Source: Planctomycetota bacterium (GTDB taxonomy: Bacteria; Planctomycetota; Phycisphaerae; WQYP01). From it: a stretch of DNA of 18,123 nt. Both the position numbers and the translations under genes were made by a program. The stretch is from NCBI GenBank assembly GCA_021798635.1, contig JAJZGH010000078.1, forward strand, positions 1 to 18,123. The letters run 5' to 3'. The notes under the pieces were generated by a model, which saw nothing but the letters and a program-made list of their open reading frames with translations, was not told the DNA's origin and did no database searches. Shown here in pieces: positions 7,790-15,032 of the stretch. Numbering within the stretch: the stretch's first letter is position 1; every line of letters starts with the position of its first letter.

Positions 7790-8680
7790 ATGAAATACCA
7801 ACGGTATCTTAACGGCACAGCGTTGTTGCGGCTATCCATCAGGGCCCGCAATAAATTCCGTGCGCGGCAGCGAACCGGCAGACTGCTGAACCGCATTTTC
7901 ACCGGCGACTTCCGGCAACGACTTGTCGAATATTATGCCGCGCCGCGAGTGCCCCGAGGTATTGCAGGAATCATCTCATCTCTTGCGACGATTGTGTTTC
8001 TCTTAACTGTGCCGCCGGCATCCGGGCAAAGCCTTAACAGTATTCTTTCCCAGGCGCAGAAGGTCAAAGCTCCGGGCAGCGGGCAATTTAAACCCAACGA
8101 GAACGTCCACCCCTTTGGCACATCCAACAGCACCACGTCTCTCGCCGTGCGAACAGGAGTCGTCACATTAAGCAATGGCAAGGTCCTTTCGGGGCAGGTA
8201 TGGACAACGCTGAAAACACCTTTTCGCGTCTGGCTTGCGGATATTAAGCAATATCGGGATATTGACATACGTTTAATTAAAACGATTCATGTGCGCGTGC
8301 TCAAGGCCAAAGAAATCCGAGATTGGCGCTATCAGCAGGAGGGCAGCGATATTAAAAATTATTCCGGCAAAACCCGGCCCCGCATCAGTTTTGCCTATCG
8401 CTTTACCACGGTGCATGGCAAGCCCATCACCGGCACGCTCGACGCACCCTTGTTTGTCCGCGCCGGCGGCCATACATTCAACCTGATTCTGTATAAGCGC
8501 GTAGAGGGCAAGCTGGGGGAGAAACTTTCATCAGTGGTCTATGTAAAATCCGTTACGCTGAAAGTGACACCCGCCATTGTGCATTACGCCGCAGGACTGA
8601 CGCGCAAGCTGCCGTTGATTCACTGGCGGAAGATGCTGGCAACACTCTCGGCGACGGCAAGTTCCACTGCCCGGCATTAA
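7790..8680 (+). CDS. Secreted hypothetical protein
   Basis: I do not recognise a named family. The open frame gives 296 residues. Residues 1-53 are Arg-rich and lack obvious structure. A textbook signal peptide then starts at the GTG at 7949: RGIAGIISSLATIVFLLTVPPASGQ, likely cleaved after ASG. The real start may therefore be 7949 (243 residues); neither start has a clear Shine-Dalgarno. The exported part contains GVVTLSNGKVLSGQVWTTLKTPFRVW, a beta-rich segment reminiscent of small SH3-like barrel proteins, and ends with a basic tail. It is divergent from tilS with only 10 bases between the ATGs, and convergent with ald, where one TTAA supplies both stop codons. Existence as a gene is likely; function is unknown. 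Confidence 0.7.
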   Translation: MKYQRYLNGTALLRLSIRARNKFRARQRTGRLLNRIFTGDFRQRLVEYYAAPRVPRGIAGIISSLATIVFLLTVPPASGQSLNSILSQAQKVKAPGSGQFKPNENVHPFGTSNSTTSLAVRTGVVTLSNGKVLSGQVWTTLKTPFRVWLADIKQYRDIDIRLIKTIHVRVLKAKEIRDWRYQQEGSDIKNYSGKTRPRISFAYRFTTVHGKPITGTLDAPLFVRAGGHTFNLILYKRVEGKLGEKLSSVVYVKSVTLKVTPAIVHYAAGLTRKLPLIHWRKMLATLSATASSTARH

Positions 8681-9762
8681 CGTTTCAAAGCTTTTTCCAC
8701 CGCCGCGTTGGTGATCTTGCCCGCGTGGATATTCAGCCCTTCCATCAGGCCGGGATCATTCTTGGCCGCCTTTTCCCAACCGTTTTGCGCAATGGCGGCC
8801 ACATAAGGAAACGTCGCGTTGCACAAAGCGAACGTGCTGGTGCGGCCCACCGCTCCGGGCATATTGGTTACGCAATAATGCACGACACCATCAATAATAT
8901 AAGTCGGTTCGTGATGCGTCGTGGGCCGGCTGGTTTCTGTGCAACCGCCCTGATCAATCGCCACATCCACCAACACGCTTCCATTTTTCATACGCTTGAG
9001 ATCTTCGCGTGAAACCAAATGGGGCGCACGGTCGCCAGGAATTAAAACCGCCCCCACCACCAAGTCGGCATGGGTTAACGCCTCCCGCACGGTTTGGGCG
9101 TCCGAATAAACCGTCGTCACATTCGCGGGAGAAACATCACTTAAATACCGCAGGCGTTCCAGGTTAATGTCCATCAGCGTGACCCGTGCCCCCAGGCCCG
9201 CAGCCACTTTCGCGGCATTCTGCCCCACGATTCCCGCGCCCAAAATCACCACATTGGCCGGGGCCACGCCCGGTACGCCGCCCAAAAGAATTCCACGTCC
9301 CATCATGGGCTTCTCCAGGTATTTGGCACCTTCCTGAATTGACATTTTCCCCGCTATTTCACTCATGGGCGTCAGACACGGCAAGAGTCCCCGCTTATCC
9401 CGAATGGTTTCATAGGCGATGGCGGTTATGCCATGGGACATACACTCCATGGCTAATTGCGGGGCCGCGGCAAAATGAAAATACGTCAACACCATTTGAC
9501 CTGGCCGCATCAACGGATATTCCTCGGGCTGTGGCTCTTTGACCTTCACGATTAATTCCGCCTGCCGCCACACATTTTCCGCCGCCGGAACAATTTCAGC
9601 GCCGGCCTCACGATACTGCGAATCTTCAATTCCGCTGCCCATGCCGGCCTGCGCCTGCACGACCACCCGATGGCCGTAGTGCGTCAGGAATTCCACCTCG
9701 GCGGGAATCATGGCCACGCGGTATTCATCACTTTTAACTTCTTTCGGTACACCGATGAGCAT
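8677..9762 (-). CDS. ald: Alanine dehydrogenase
   Basis: A 361-residue, NAD-dependent cytosolic enzyme for L-alanine + H2O + NAD = pyruvate + ammonium + NADH. The sequence begins MLIGVPKEVKSDEYRVAMIP with substrate-binding R15. K75 (VKVKEP) and catalytic H96 (TYFHFAA) are present. The Rossmann loop GAGIVG is at 175-180, and D270 falls in the VAIDQGGC segment. These positions coincide with those known for bacterial Ald. ATG 9762 has AGGAG 7 bases upstream. It lies 23 bases downstream of the lipoprotein gene in the same orientation and is probably co-transcribed with it. The stop overlaps that of the convergent secreted-protein gene. Confidence 0.97.
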   Translation of the reverse strand: MLIGVPKEVKSDEYRVAMIPAEVEFLTHYGHRVVVQAQAGMGSGIEDSQYREAGAEIVPAAENVWRQAELIVKVKEPQPEEYPLMRPGQMVLTYFHFAAAPQLAMECMSHGITAIAYETIRDKRGLLPCLTPMSEIAGKMSIQEGAKYLEKPMMGRGILLGGVPGVAPANVVILGAGIVGQNAAKVAAGLGARVTLMDINLERLRYLSDVSPANVTTVYSDAQTVREALTHADLVVGAVLIPGDRAPHLVSREDLKRMKNGSVLVDVAIDQGGCTETSRPTTHHEPTYIIDGVVHYCVTNMPGAVGRTSTFALCNATFPYVAAIAQNGWEKAAKNDPGLMEGLNIHAGKITNAAVEKALKR

Positions 9763-9785
9763 TTGAATTCTCCTGTAACGGCTCC

Positions 9786-10361
9786 TTAACGGCGGTTGGC
9801 CAGGGTGGCGGCGAAAAACCGGCGCTTGGTGCGCTGGGTCAGTGTCAGCGTTCTTTCCGCCGAGCGAAGAGCGGTAAAATCGCCCGTTATCCGTGATGGC
9901 CCGATCGCGTCGATAAAATTACCGCTGGCACCCGACAGGCGTAAATCACCTTGTACCAGAGAGGCGTGCATTTTTCGGTCATGCGGACCGTTATGCAATC
10001 GGACAAAGCCGGCTCCCTGGTACATACCACAGCCGTGGGGTGTAAAAATCACATAGCGTATCGTGGTATTGATGGCCGTGCGGACAATGGGAGTCACGCC
10101 CGGAACCGGGGTCCAGAAGACTCGGAGAATCATCACCTGCCGCACCGTACCGCCATGCGGCGTTTTGGTCGTGGCAAAAAGAATAAAATGGTAGACCTGA
10201 TCGCGGCTGAAACGGAAATATCCGCTGGTAAAGTTCGGGCGCAGGGTGGCACCAGTGCTGGAGCTGACGGGTTTAATGCGCATGGGGCCAAATGATTTGC
10301 ATCCGGCCAATGTCATGGCAACTATTAAAAGAGCCACCGTTATAATGTTACGTTGCTTCAT
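9786..10361 (-). CDS. Small lipoprotein of unknown function
   Basis: A 191-residue product if started at ATG 10361. It has a lipoprotein signal: basic n-region MKQRN, hydrophobic core IITVALLIVAMT, and lipobox LAGC with C21 as the lipidation site. The mature part, about 170 residues, is beta-rich, ends in a strongly basic stretch (QRTKRRFFAATLANRR), and matches no family I recognise. The frame stays open to 10463, but the lipobox position favours the inner ATG. No Shine-Dalgarno is evident. A TATGCT -10-like box lies six bases before the ATG (10368-10373), so a leaderless transcript is possible. The downstream neighbour is ald. Confidence 0.75.
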   Translation of the reverse strand: MKQRNIITVALLIVAMTLAGCKSFGPMRIKPVSSSTGATLRPNFTSGYFRFSRDQVYHFILFATTKTPHGGTVRQVMILRVFWTPVPGVTPIVRTAINTTIRYVIFTPHGCGMYQGAGFVRLHNGPHDRKMHASLVQGDLRLSGASGNFIDAIGPSRITGDFTALRSAERTLTLTQRTKRRFFAATLANRR

Positions 10362-10488
10362 GCCGATAGCATAATCGCCTTTGTCCTCTTGGGAAACCGC
10401 CGAAATAGTTCCGACTTCGCATGGCCATTGCCTGCTGCAACTTCCGTTTGGGAAGATTTTCATTGGGGCCTATGGCAGCATGGCAAAA

Positions 10489-12606
10489 TCAATGGCCAAA
10501 AAAGCTTGGCAGGTCATTGAAGATGGTCACATATAAAAAGATACCCGCAATCAGCGTGATGCCCACAAGCTGAATAGCGGTTTGAACTTTCACGGACAGA
10601 GGCCGCCCCCGAATTTTTTCAATTAACAGCATCACAAATAAGCCGCCATCCAATACGGGCAGGGGCAGGAAATTAATCACCGCCAGATTCACGGAAATTA
10701 ATCCCAGAAAATACAGCAGCATTGTATTGCCCATACTTTCCGATTCATACAGGATCGGCACAATGCCCACCACGCCATGCAATTCATGCGCCGGGACCGT
10801 CCCGGAACCTAATCCGCGCAACGTGGCATACGTGCGCAGCACCCAATGCCAGGTGTGATTTAATCCCATGGCCACGGCACCATACACGCTGTGGCTTTTT
10901 TGTACCCGCATGGCCGGCAGCAGGGCTAACCCAATGCGATAGTGATACTGCCGCAGAAAATTCATCAGCCGGCCGCGCAAGGGCAAGGCCACGGGCTTGG
11001 ATTTCCCGGTAAATGATATCTGAACCGTTTGCCCATTGAATTTTTTGGCGGCCCCAAACAGCTCATACCAGTTTTTAACACTCTGCAGCTTGGACACCGG
11101 CGTTCCCACCGGTCCGATGGCCGCCAGGGTTGACCCCGGCCGGATTCCCAGAGCAGCCATCGGGCGCGACACGCTGCCTATTACGGGCGATGCAAAATCC
11201 AACCCCATGGCCACACCAAGAAATCCTTTGCCGGACTGGCTTGCCGGTGTGCAGCTTAATGTTATTCGCTTTTTACCGCGCAATACCTCCACGGCTATCT
11301 TTTGTCCCGCATTTTCTTCAATGCTCTTGCGGAACGAATGAATATCCGGATTGGTCAATGTGCCGATCCGCAATATAACATCCCCGCCGTGCAGACCGGC
11401 CTTGGCACCGGCACTTCCCGGTTCAACGGCATCTAAAATAATACGCGGATACAATCCCAAAATCGGCGGCATGGAAGTCACCCAGCTACGCGGAAATAGC
11501 GTTGCGTTACCTGTGCTGTGGTATATTTTTCCGTGTTTGGACCGCAGCGTAAAGTGCATTGTCCGGCCATTGGAAGCCTGAATCACTTTATAAAGTTGTC
11601 CCCAGTCATGCACCGCAACGCCGTCACACGCCACAATGCGACAGCCCGGCCTGAACGCCGCCTGATTCGGATCCAGCTTGACCAGCTTCTGGAAATTTGA
11701 TTTTGACATAGGCGGAATATTCAACGACGGTGCGGAAGCCACACCGATACCAAGCAACCCACCGCCGGGAGGAATGACCGCCTTAAGGGAAACATCACGA
11801 ATCTCGCGGCTACCGTCGGGATGATATTGCAGGTTAATCGTCTGCCCGAGGCTGCCCAGGGCCGCTGCCATTTGTAAATCGGGAAATTCCAGAAAGCCGC
11901 GCGGCTTTTGATGGTTTATGGAAATAATTTCATCGCCGACATGCAATCCGGCTTTTTGTGCCGGGCTGTTGTACGCCACCGAGCCAATAATCGCCGGCTG
12001 CACTTCCAGGCCCAGCCGAAAAACAATGGCAAATACCACAACGGCAAAAAGGATATTCATCGTCACGCCGGCGGAAATAATCACCATGCGCTGCCAGATG
12101 GGCTTTTTACCAAACGAGGCGGGGTCTTCACTGACCTTCGCCGGATCCATATCATCCTGCCCCAACATGCGAACATATCCACCGAACGGCAGCCATGCCA
12201 GGCGATAATCCGTTTCTCCCAGCAGCGGCTTTTTTGCCGAGTCATCCGAGTCAGCCGGGGCAACAGTAGCGGCCGCGGCATCGGCTTTTGCCGGCCCGAT
12301 TTCCACTTCCCCAAAGGAAAATCCCGCTCCTTTTCGCCAGCCGCACAATCGCGGTCCGATCCCCACGGCAAAAACGTCACAGCGAACGCCAAACGCCTTG
12401 GCCGCAAGAAAATGGCCCAGTTCATGAAAGAAAATAACGGATCCAAAGCCGATCAGCACCAGAAGTGATTTCCACACGCTTCCGGCAGCGGTCGCCAAAG
12501 AATATGCCAGAACCAGCGGCAGACCGATGGAAAACAGCATCACACGGCCCCGCTTTAGGTTTCGTTGCAATCTGTGACCTGTGAGTTGAATGTGTCGCGT
12601 TGTCAT
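10489..12606 (-). CDS. rseP: Site-2 protease RseP (RIP zinc metalloprotease), enlarged
   Basis: An intramembrane protease that cleaves anti-sigma factors and remnant signal peptides within the inner membrane. The zinc motif HELGH is at 61-65 (FFHELGHFLAAKAFGV). The third ligand region LPLPVLDGG is at 647-655, with D653. Several membrane helices flank both. At 705 residues it is much longer than the typical 420-450. The extra length includes an Ala-rich insert at about 105-125 and an extended periplasmic part with PDZ-like units near 205-290 (SPAQKAGLHVGDEI), 380-465 (GSAGAKAGLHGGDVI) and two weaker ones at about 305-370 and 470-540. ATG 12606 has GGAGG 7 bases upstream and overlaps the dxr stop as ATGA, a common pairing. 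Confidence 0.95.
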   Translation of the reverse strand: MTTRHIQLTGHRLQRNLKRGRVMLFSIGLPLVLAYSLATAAGSVWKSLLVLIGFGSVIFFHELGHFLAAKAFGVRCDVFAVGIGPRLCGWRKGAGFSFGEVEIGPAKADAAAATVAPADSDDSAKKPLLGETDYRLAWLPFGGYVRMLGQDDMDPAKVSEDPASFGKKPIWQRMVIISAGVTMNILFAVVVFAIVFRLGLEVQPAIIGSVAYNSPAQKAGLHVGDEIISINHQKPRGFLEFPDLQMAAALGSLGQTINLQYHPDGSREIRDVSLKAVIPPGGGLLGIGVASAPSLNIPPMSKSNFQKLVKLDPNQAAFRPGCRIVACDGVAVHDWGQLYKVIQASNGRTMHFTLRSKHGKIYHSTGNATLFPRSWVTSMPPILGLYPRIILDAVEPGSAGAKAGLHGGDVILRIGTLTNPDIHSFRKSIEENAGQKIAVEVLRGKKRITLSCTPASQSGKGFLGVAMGLDFASPVIGSVSRPMAALGIRPGSTLAAIGPVGTPVSKLQSVKNWYELFGAAKKFNGQTVQISFTGKSKPVALPLRGRLMNFLRQYHYRIGLALLPAMRVQKSHSVYGAVAMGLNHTWHWVLRTYATLRGLGSGTVPAHELHGVVGIVPILYESESMGNTMLLYFLGLISVNLAVINFLPLPVLDGGLFVMLLIEKIRGRPLSVKVQTAIQLVGITLIAGIFLYVTIFNDLPSFFGH

Positions 12607-13808
12607 AGAGCCGCCTCCGCACGTGCCCAGGCATCCGCCGCCAATAGATCGGCAAGCTGCGGCCGGGCCACAAAACCGTGAGCCAGATGTTTCTTCAAAA
12701 CACCGGATGTTATTGCAATAATTTTACCAAACTGAATCTTGCCATCCCTAAAAAGCGCATTGGCCGTTTCATTGGCGGCGTTGGCTACCGCCCCGCTGGT
12801 TCCGCCCCGGCGAATAACTTCGTAGCCGATTTCTAATGCCGGAAATCGGCCCTCCGGCTGTTCAAAGGTCATTTCCTTAATTTTTGTCCAATCCAACCGG
12901 GAACTGCAACCCTGATGGCGCTGCGGGTGGGTAAGGGCATATTGAATGGCTGTTCGCATATCGGGTGTTCCAAGCTGTGCGATGATACTGCCATCCACAA
13001 ATTCAATCATACTGTGAATAATCGACTGCGGATGAATTAACACATCAATACTTTCCGCCGGGAGGTTAAAAAGCCAATGCGCTTCAACAATTTCCAGCGC
13101 CTTATTCATCAACGTGGCGGAATCGATGGTTATCTTCGGCCCCATCCGCCAATTGGGATGATTTAACGCCTCATCCACCGTGGCTGTCTGCATCTTTTCA
13201 GCGGGCCAACTGCGGAATGGACCACCGCTGGCCGTAAGAATAATGCGGTCAATCTCCTGCGATTCGCCGGAACGAAGAGATTGAAATATGGCGGAATGCT
13301 CGGAATCCACCGGTAATATTGTAGCCCCGTATTTCTCCGCCAGCGGCATAACCAGACAACCGGCCACCACCAGGGCCTCTTTATTGGACAGAGCAATCCA
13401 TTTCCCCGCCTCCGCAGCCGCCAGTACGGGTGCCAAACCCGCCGCTCCGACCACCGAAGCCGCAACCACCGCCACATCATCCCGCCGAGCTAAATCGGCT
13501 ACCGCCCCATCACCGGTCAGTACTTGAGTATCTGTATGGGCCAAAGCGGCTTTAAGTTCAGATAAATCTCCAGCGGATGCCGGTTGGCTTAAAATTACCA
13601 CTTTAGGTTTGAACTCCAACGCCTGTTGAGAAAGCTTCTGCCAATTGGACGCCGCCGCCAGTCCAATAACTTCAAATGGCTGGCCCTGCGCGGCCAGATG
13701 CGCCATAACATTAAGTGTGTTGGTACCAATAGAGCCGGTGCTGCCTAGCACGGCAATGCCGCGGGGATGGTGCTGCACTGCTGCCGCGGTCGAGGATTTT
13801 ACGTTCAT
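12603..13808 (-). CDS. dxr: 1-deoxy-D-xylulose 5-phosphate reductoisomerase
   Basis: The second enzyme of the MEP isoprenoid pathway, converting DXP to MEP with NADPH and a divalent metal. It has 401 residues, the usual length. The NADPH loop is GSTGSIG at 22-28. SNKEALV follows at 141-147. Metal ligands are D168 and E170 in LPVDSEHSA and E239 in MNKALEIVEAHWLF. Also present are TASGGPFR at 192-199 and HPNWRMGPKITIDSATL at 217-233. ATG 13808 has AAGGA about 10 bases upstream and lies 37 bases below the predicted start point of a promoter at 13852-13880. The frame can be extended to a TTG at 13844, but that falls near the transcription start. It is operonic with rseP. Confidence 0.97.
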   Translation of the reverse strand: MNVKSSTAAAVQHHPRGIAVLGSTGSIGTNTLNVMAHLAAQGQPFEVIGLAAASNWQKLSQQALEFKPKVVILSQPASAGDLSELKAALAHTDTQVLTGDGAVADLARRDDVAVVAASVVGAAGLAPVLAAAEAGKWIALSNKEALVVAGCLVMPLAEKYGATILPVDSEHSAIFQSLRSGESQEIDRIILTASGGPFRSWPAEKMQTATVDEALNHPNWRMGPKITIDSATLMNKALEIVEAHWLFNLPAESIDVLIHPQSIIHSMIEFVDGSIIAQLGTPDMRTAIQYALTHPQRHQGCSSRLDWTKIKEMTFEQPEGRFPALEIGYEVIRRGGTSGAVANAANETANALFRDGKIQFGKIIAITSGVLKKHLAHGFVARPQLADLLAADAWARAEAAL

Positions 13809-13851
13809 CAAAAGCAATTCCTTCACGAGGCGGAAAACCGCCAATATCCTG

Positions 13852-13880
13852 ATGATAAATTTAATAACTCAATTTGCCAA
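13852..13880 (-). promoter_or_regulatory. Sigma70-type promoter for dxr-rseP
   Basis: On the minus strand: TTGGCA (13880-13875), a 17-base AT-rich spacer, then TATCAT (13857-13852). The predicted start point is near 13845, giving a 5' leader of about 37 bases before the dxr ATG. Both hexamers are close to consensus and the spacing is ideal. This makes dxr-rseP a transcription unit separate from the upstream helicase pair. Confidence 0.6.
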
Positions 13881-13987
13881 GGCCACCGCCTCGCCCGCCG
13901 CTTCGCTTTGACGCGGTTTTGTGACTTCGGCTTGGCGCGTGCTGGCTTAGGCGGCTGTCGGCTCGTGCGTGTTTCAAGCAATTCTTT

Positions 13988-14002
13988 ACCGGATTTTCCG
14001 GT
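13988..14002 (-). terminator. Hairpin after the zinc-ribbon gene, possible weak terminator
   Basis: ACCGGA and TCCGGT form a perfect 6-bp stem around a 3-base loop, 20 bases past the stop of the upstream gene. It is followed on the minus strand by AAAGAATTG rather than a T-run, so it is not a canonical intrinsic terminator. It may protect the 3' end instead. Confidence 0.25.
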
Positions 14003-14021
14003 GGATTCTCGTGCCGACCGA

Positions 14022-15032
14022 TCACACCTTGGCGCACGCGGCACACAGCGTATTGAGTTGGTCATCAAAGTGCATAGTGAAGCTCGCTGCTGCGCACTTT
14101 GAACAGGCCAGTGGTTCAAGTTCTTTTTTTATGGCGTTCCAGTAAACCCCGATTCGCTTTTCCGCGTTGCGGCGCTGGACGTTCAATTCCACCCTCAGCG
14201 CCGGGGCATCAAGCCTTACCAGCGCTACAGGGCGCAAAGTGGGCCGCAGCGTATAGCGATCCCGCAATTCATCCGTCTTTCGCTCAAGTTCCAATTCAAC
14301 AGCGCGGGTACGGGCGTCTAACTTTTCCACGTCCGCGGCCCCGCGATTTTTATGGTCCGCCGCATCATCCACCAGCGCGTGATAATAGCTCTTGAGCCGC
14401 TTCATATCCCGATCCATCCGCTCTTCAAGACGCTGGACAAACTTCTGCGATCGCTTGCCGGCCACGGCCGCGATCAACGGCAGGACACGGGCCATGTCGG
14501 GCGTTGCCTCATCGGGACGCGCGGAATGCGCGTCGTAATTGCTTAAGGGGTCGGGCATGTCCAACGCGGCACCGCTGCGCGCGTTCATTGCGATGCTGAC
14601 AACATCCTCCCATTTCTCATCGGATTCAATGGCGGCGGCAAAATGCCAGAATTGGTACTCCACGCGATCCGCTGAAGCACCGATGACTTTTACCCGTGCG
14701 TTGGGAAATCCGAAGGCCCGCGCGACCGGTTCATCCATCGCGGATTTTTTCAGATACAGTGCGTCAATCTTCAGGCACAGTGCCGAAGCGTCAGACGGAA
14801 ACAGACGCTCCGTGCGTTGCAAAAACATGGAGGCAAGATTAATTGTCAGGCCGCAATCGACGGATTCCTCTGTGATTTCCGTATTTTCCGGGCACTCCAG
14901 CAGATGCGCCGTTTGCGCAGGCAGAACGGCGAAACCGCTCTTAAGATACGGCGGCCACTCAATAAGTCCGCCCTGCCGTTCCAGGAGGGACATGGCGAAA
15001 GTTCGCAAGCGCTGGTCCATGGCCTGGCTCAA
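14022..15032 (-). CDS. Coiled-coil / zinc-ribbon partner of the SNF2 helicase
   Basis: A 336-residue protein of no family I can name. The N-terminal 160 residues are a mixed globular region. Residues about 193-260 are long charged helices (KRSQKFVQRLEERMDRDMKRLKSYYHAL...) likely to form a coiled coil. The C-terminus has a CxxC-x16-CxxC zinc ribbon (C310, C313, C330, C333). The start is a TTG at 15032, supported by GGGGAGG 7 bases upstream; its TTGA overlaps the helicase stop. An ATG four codons later is poorly spaced from this site. The tight coupling implies a stoichiometric complex with the helicase. The coiled coil and ribbon suggest a clamp or nucleic-acid-binding subunit; this is inference. 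No signal peptide or membrane segment is seen. Confidence 0.85.
   Translation of the reverse strand: MSQAMDQRLRTFAMSLLERQGGLIEWPPYLKSGFAVLPAQTAHLLECPENTEITEESVDCGLTINLASMFLQRTERLFPSDASALCLKIDALYLKKSAMDEPVARAFGFPNARVKVIGASADRVEYQFWHFAAAIESDEKWEDVVSIAMNARSGAALDMPDPLSNYDAHSARPDEATPDMARVLPLIAAVAGKRSQKFVQRLEERMDRDMKRLKSYYHALVDDAADHKNRGAADVEKLDARTRAVELELERKTDELRDRYTLRPTLRPVALVRLDAPALRVELNVQRRNAEKRIGVYWNAIKKELEPLACSKCAAASFTMHFDDQLNTLCAACAKV

Noticed and set aside
7780..7902. Longer N-terminus for tilS
   Set aside because: The extra 41 residues show no family similarity, while an ATG with AGGAAG lies at 7779 and gives the usual protein start.
11908..12468. 186-codon plus-strand frame opposite rseP
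   Set aside because: Antisense to the HELGH and first PDZ region of a well-conserved protease; product looks random.
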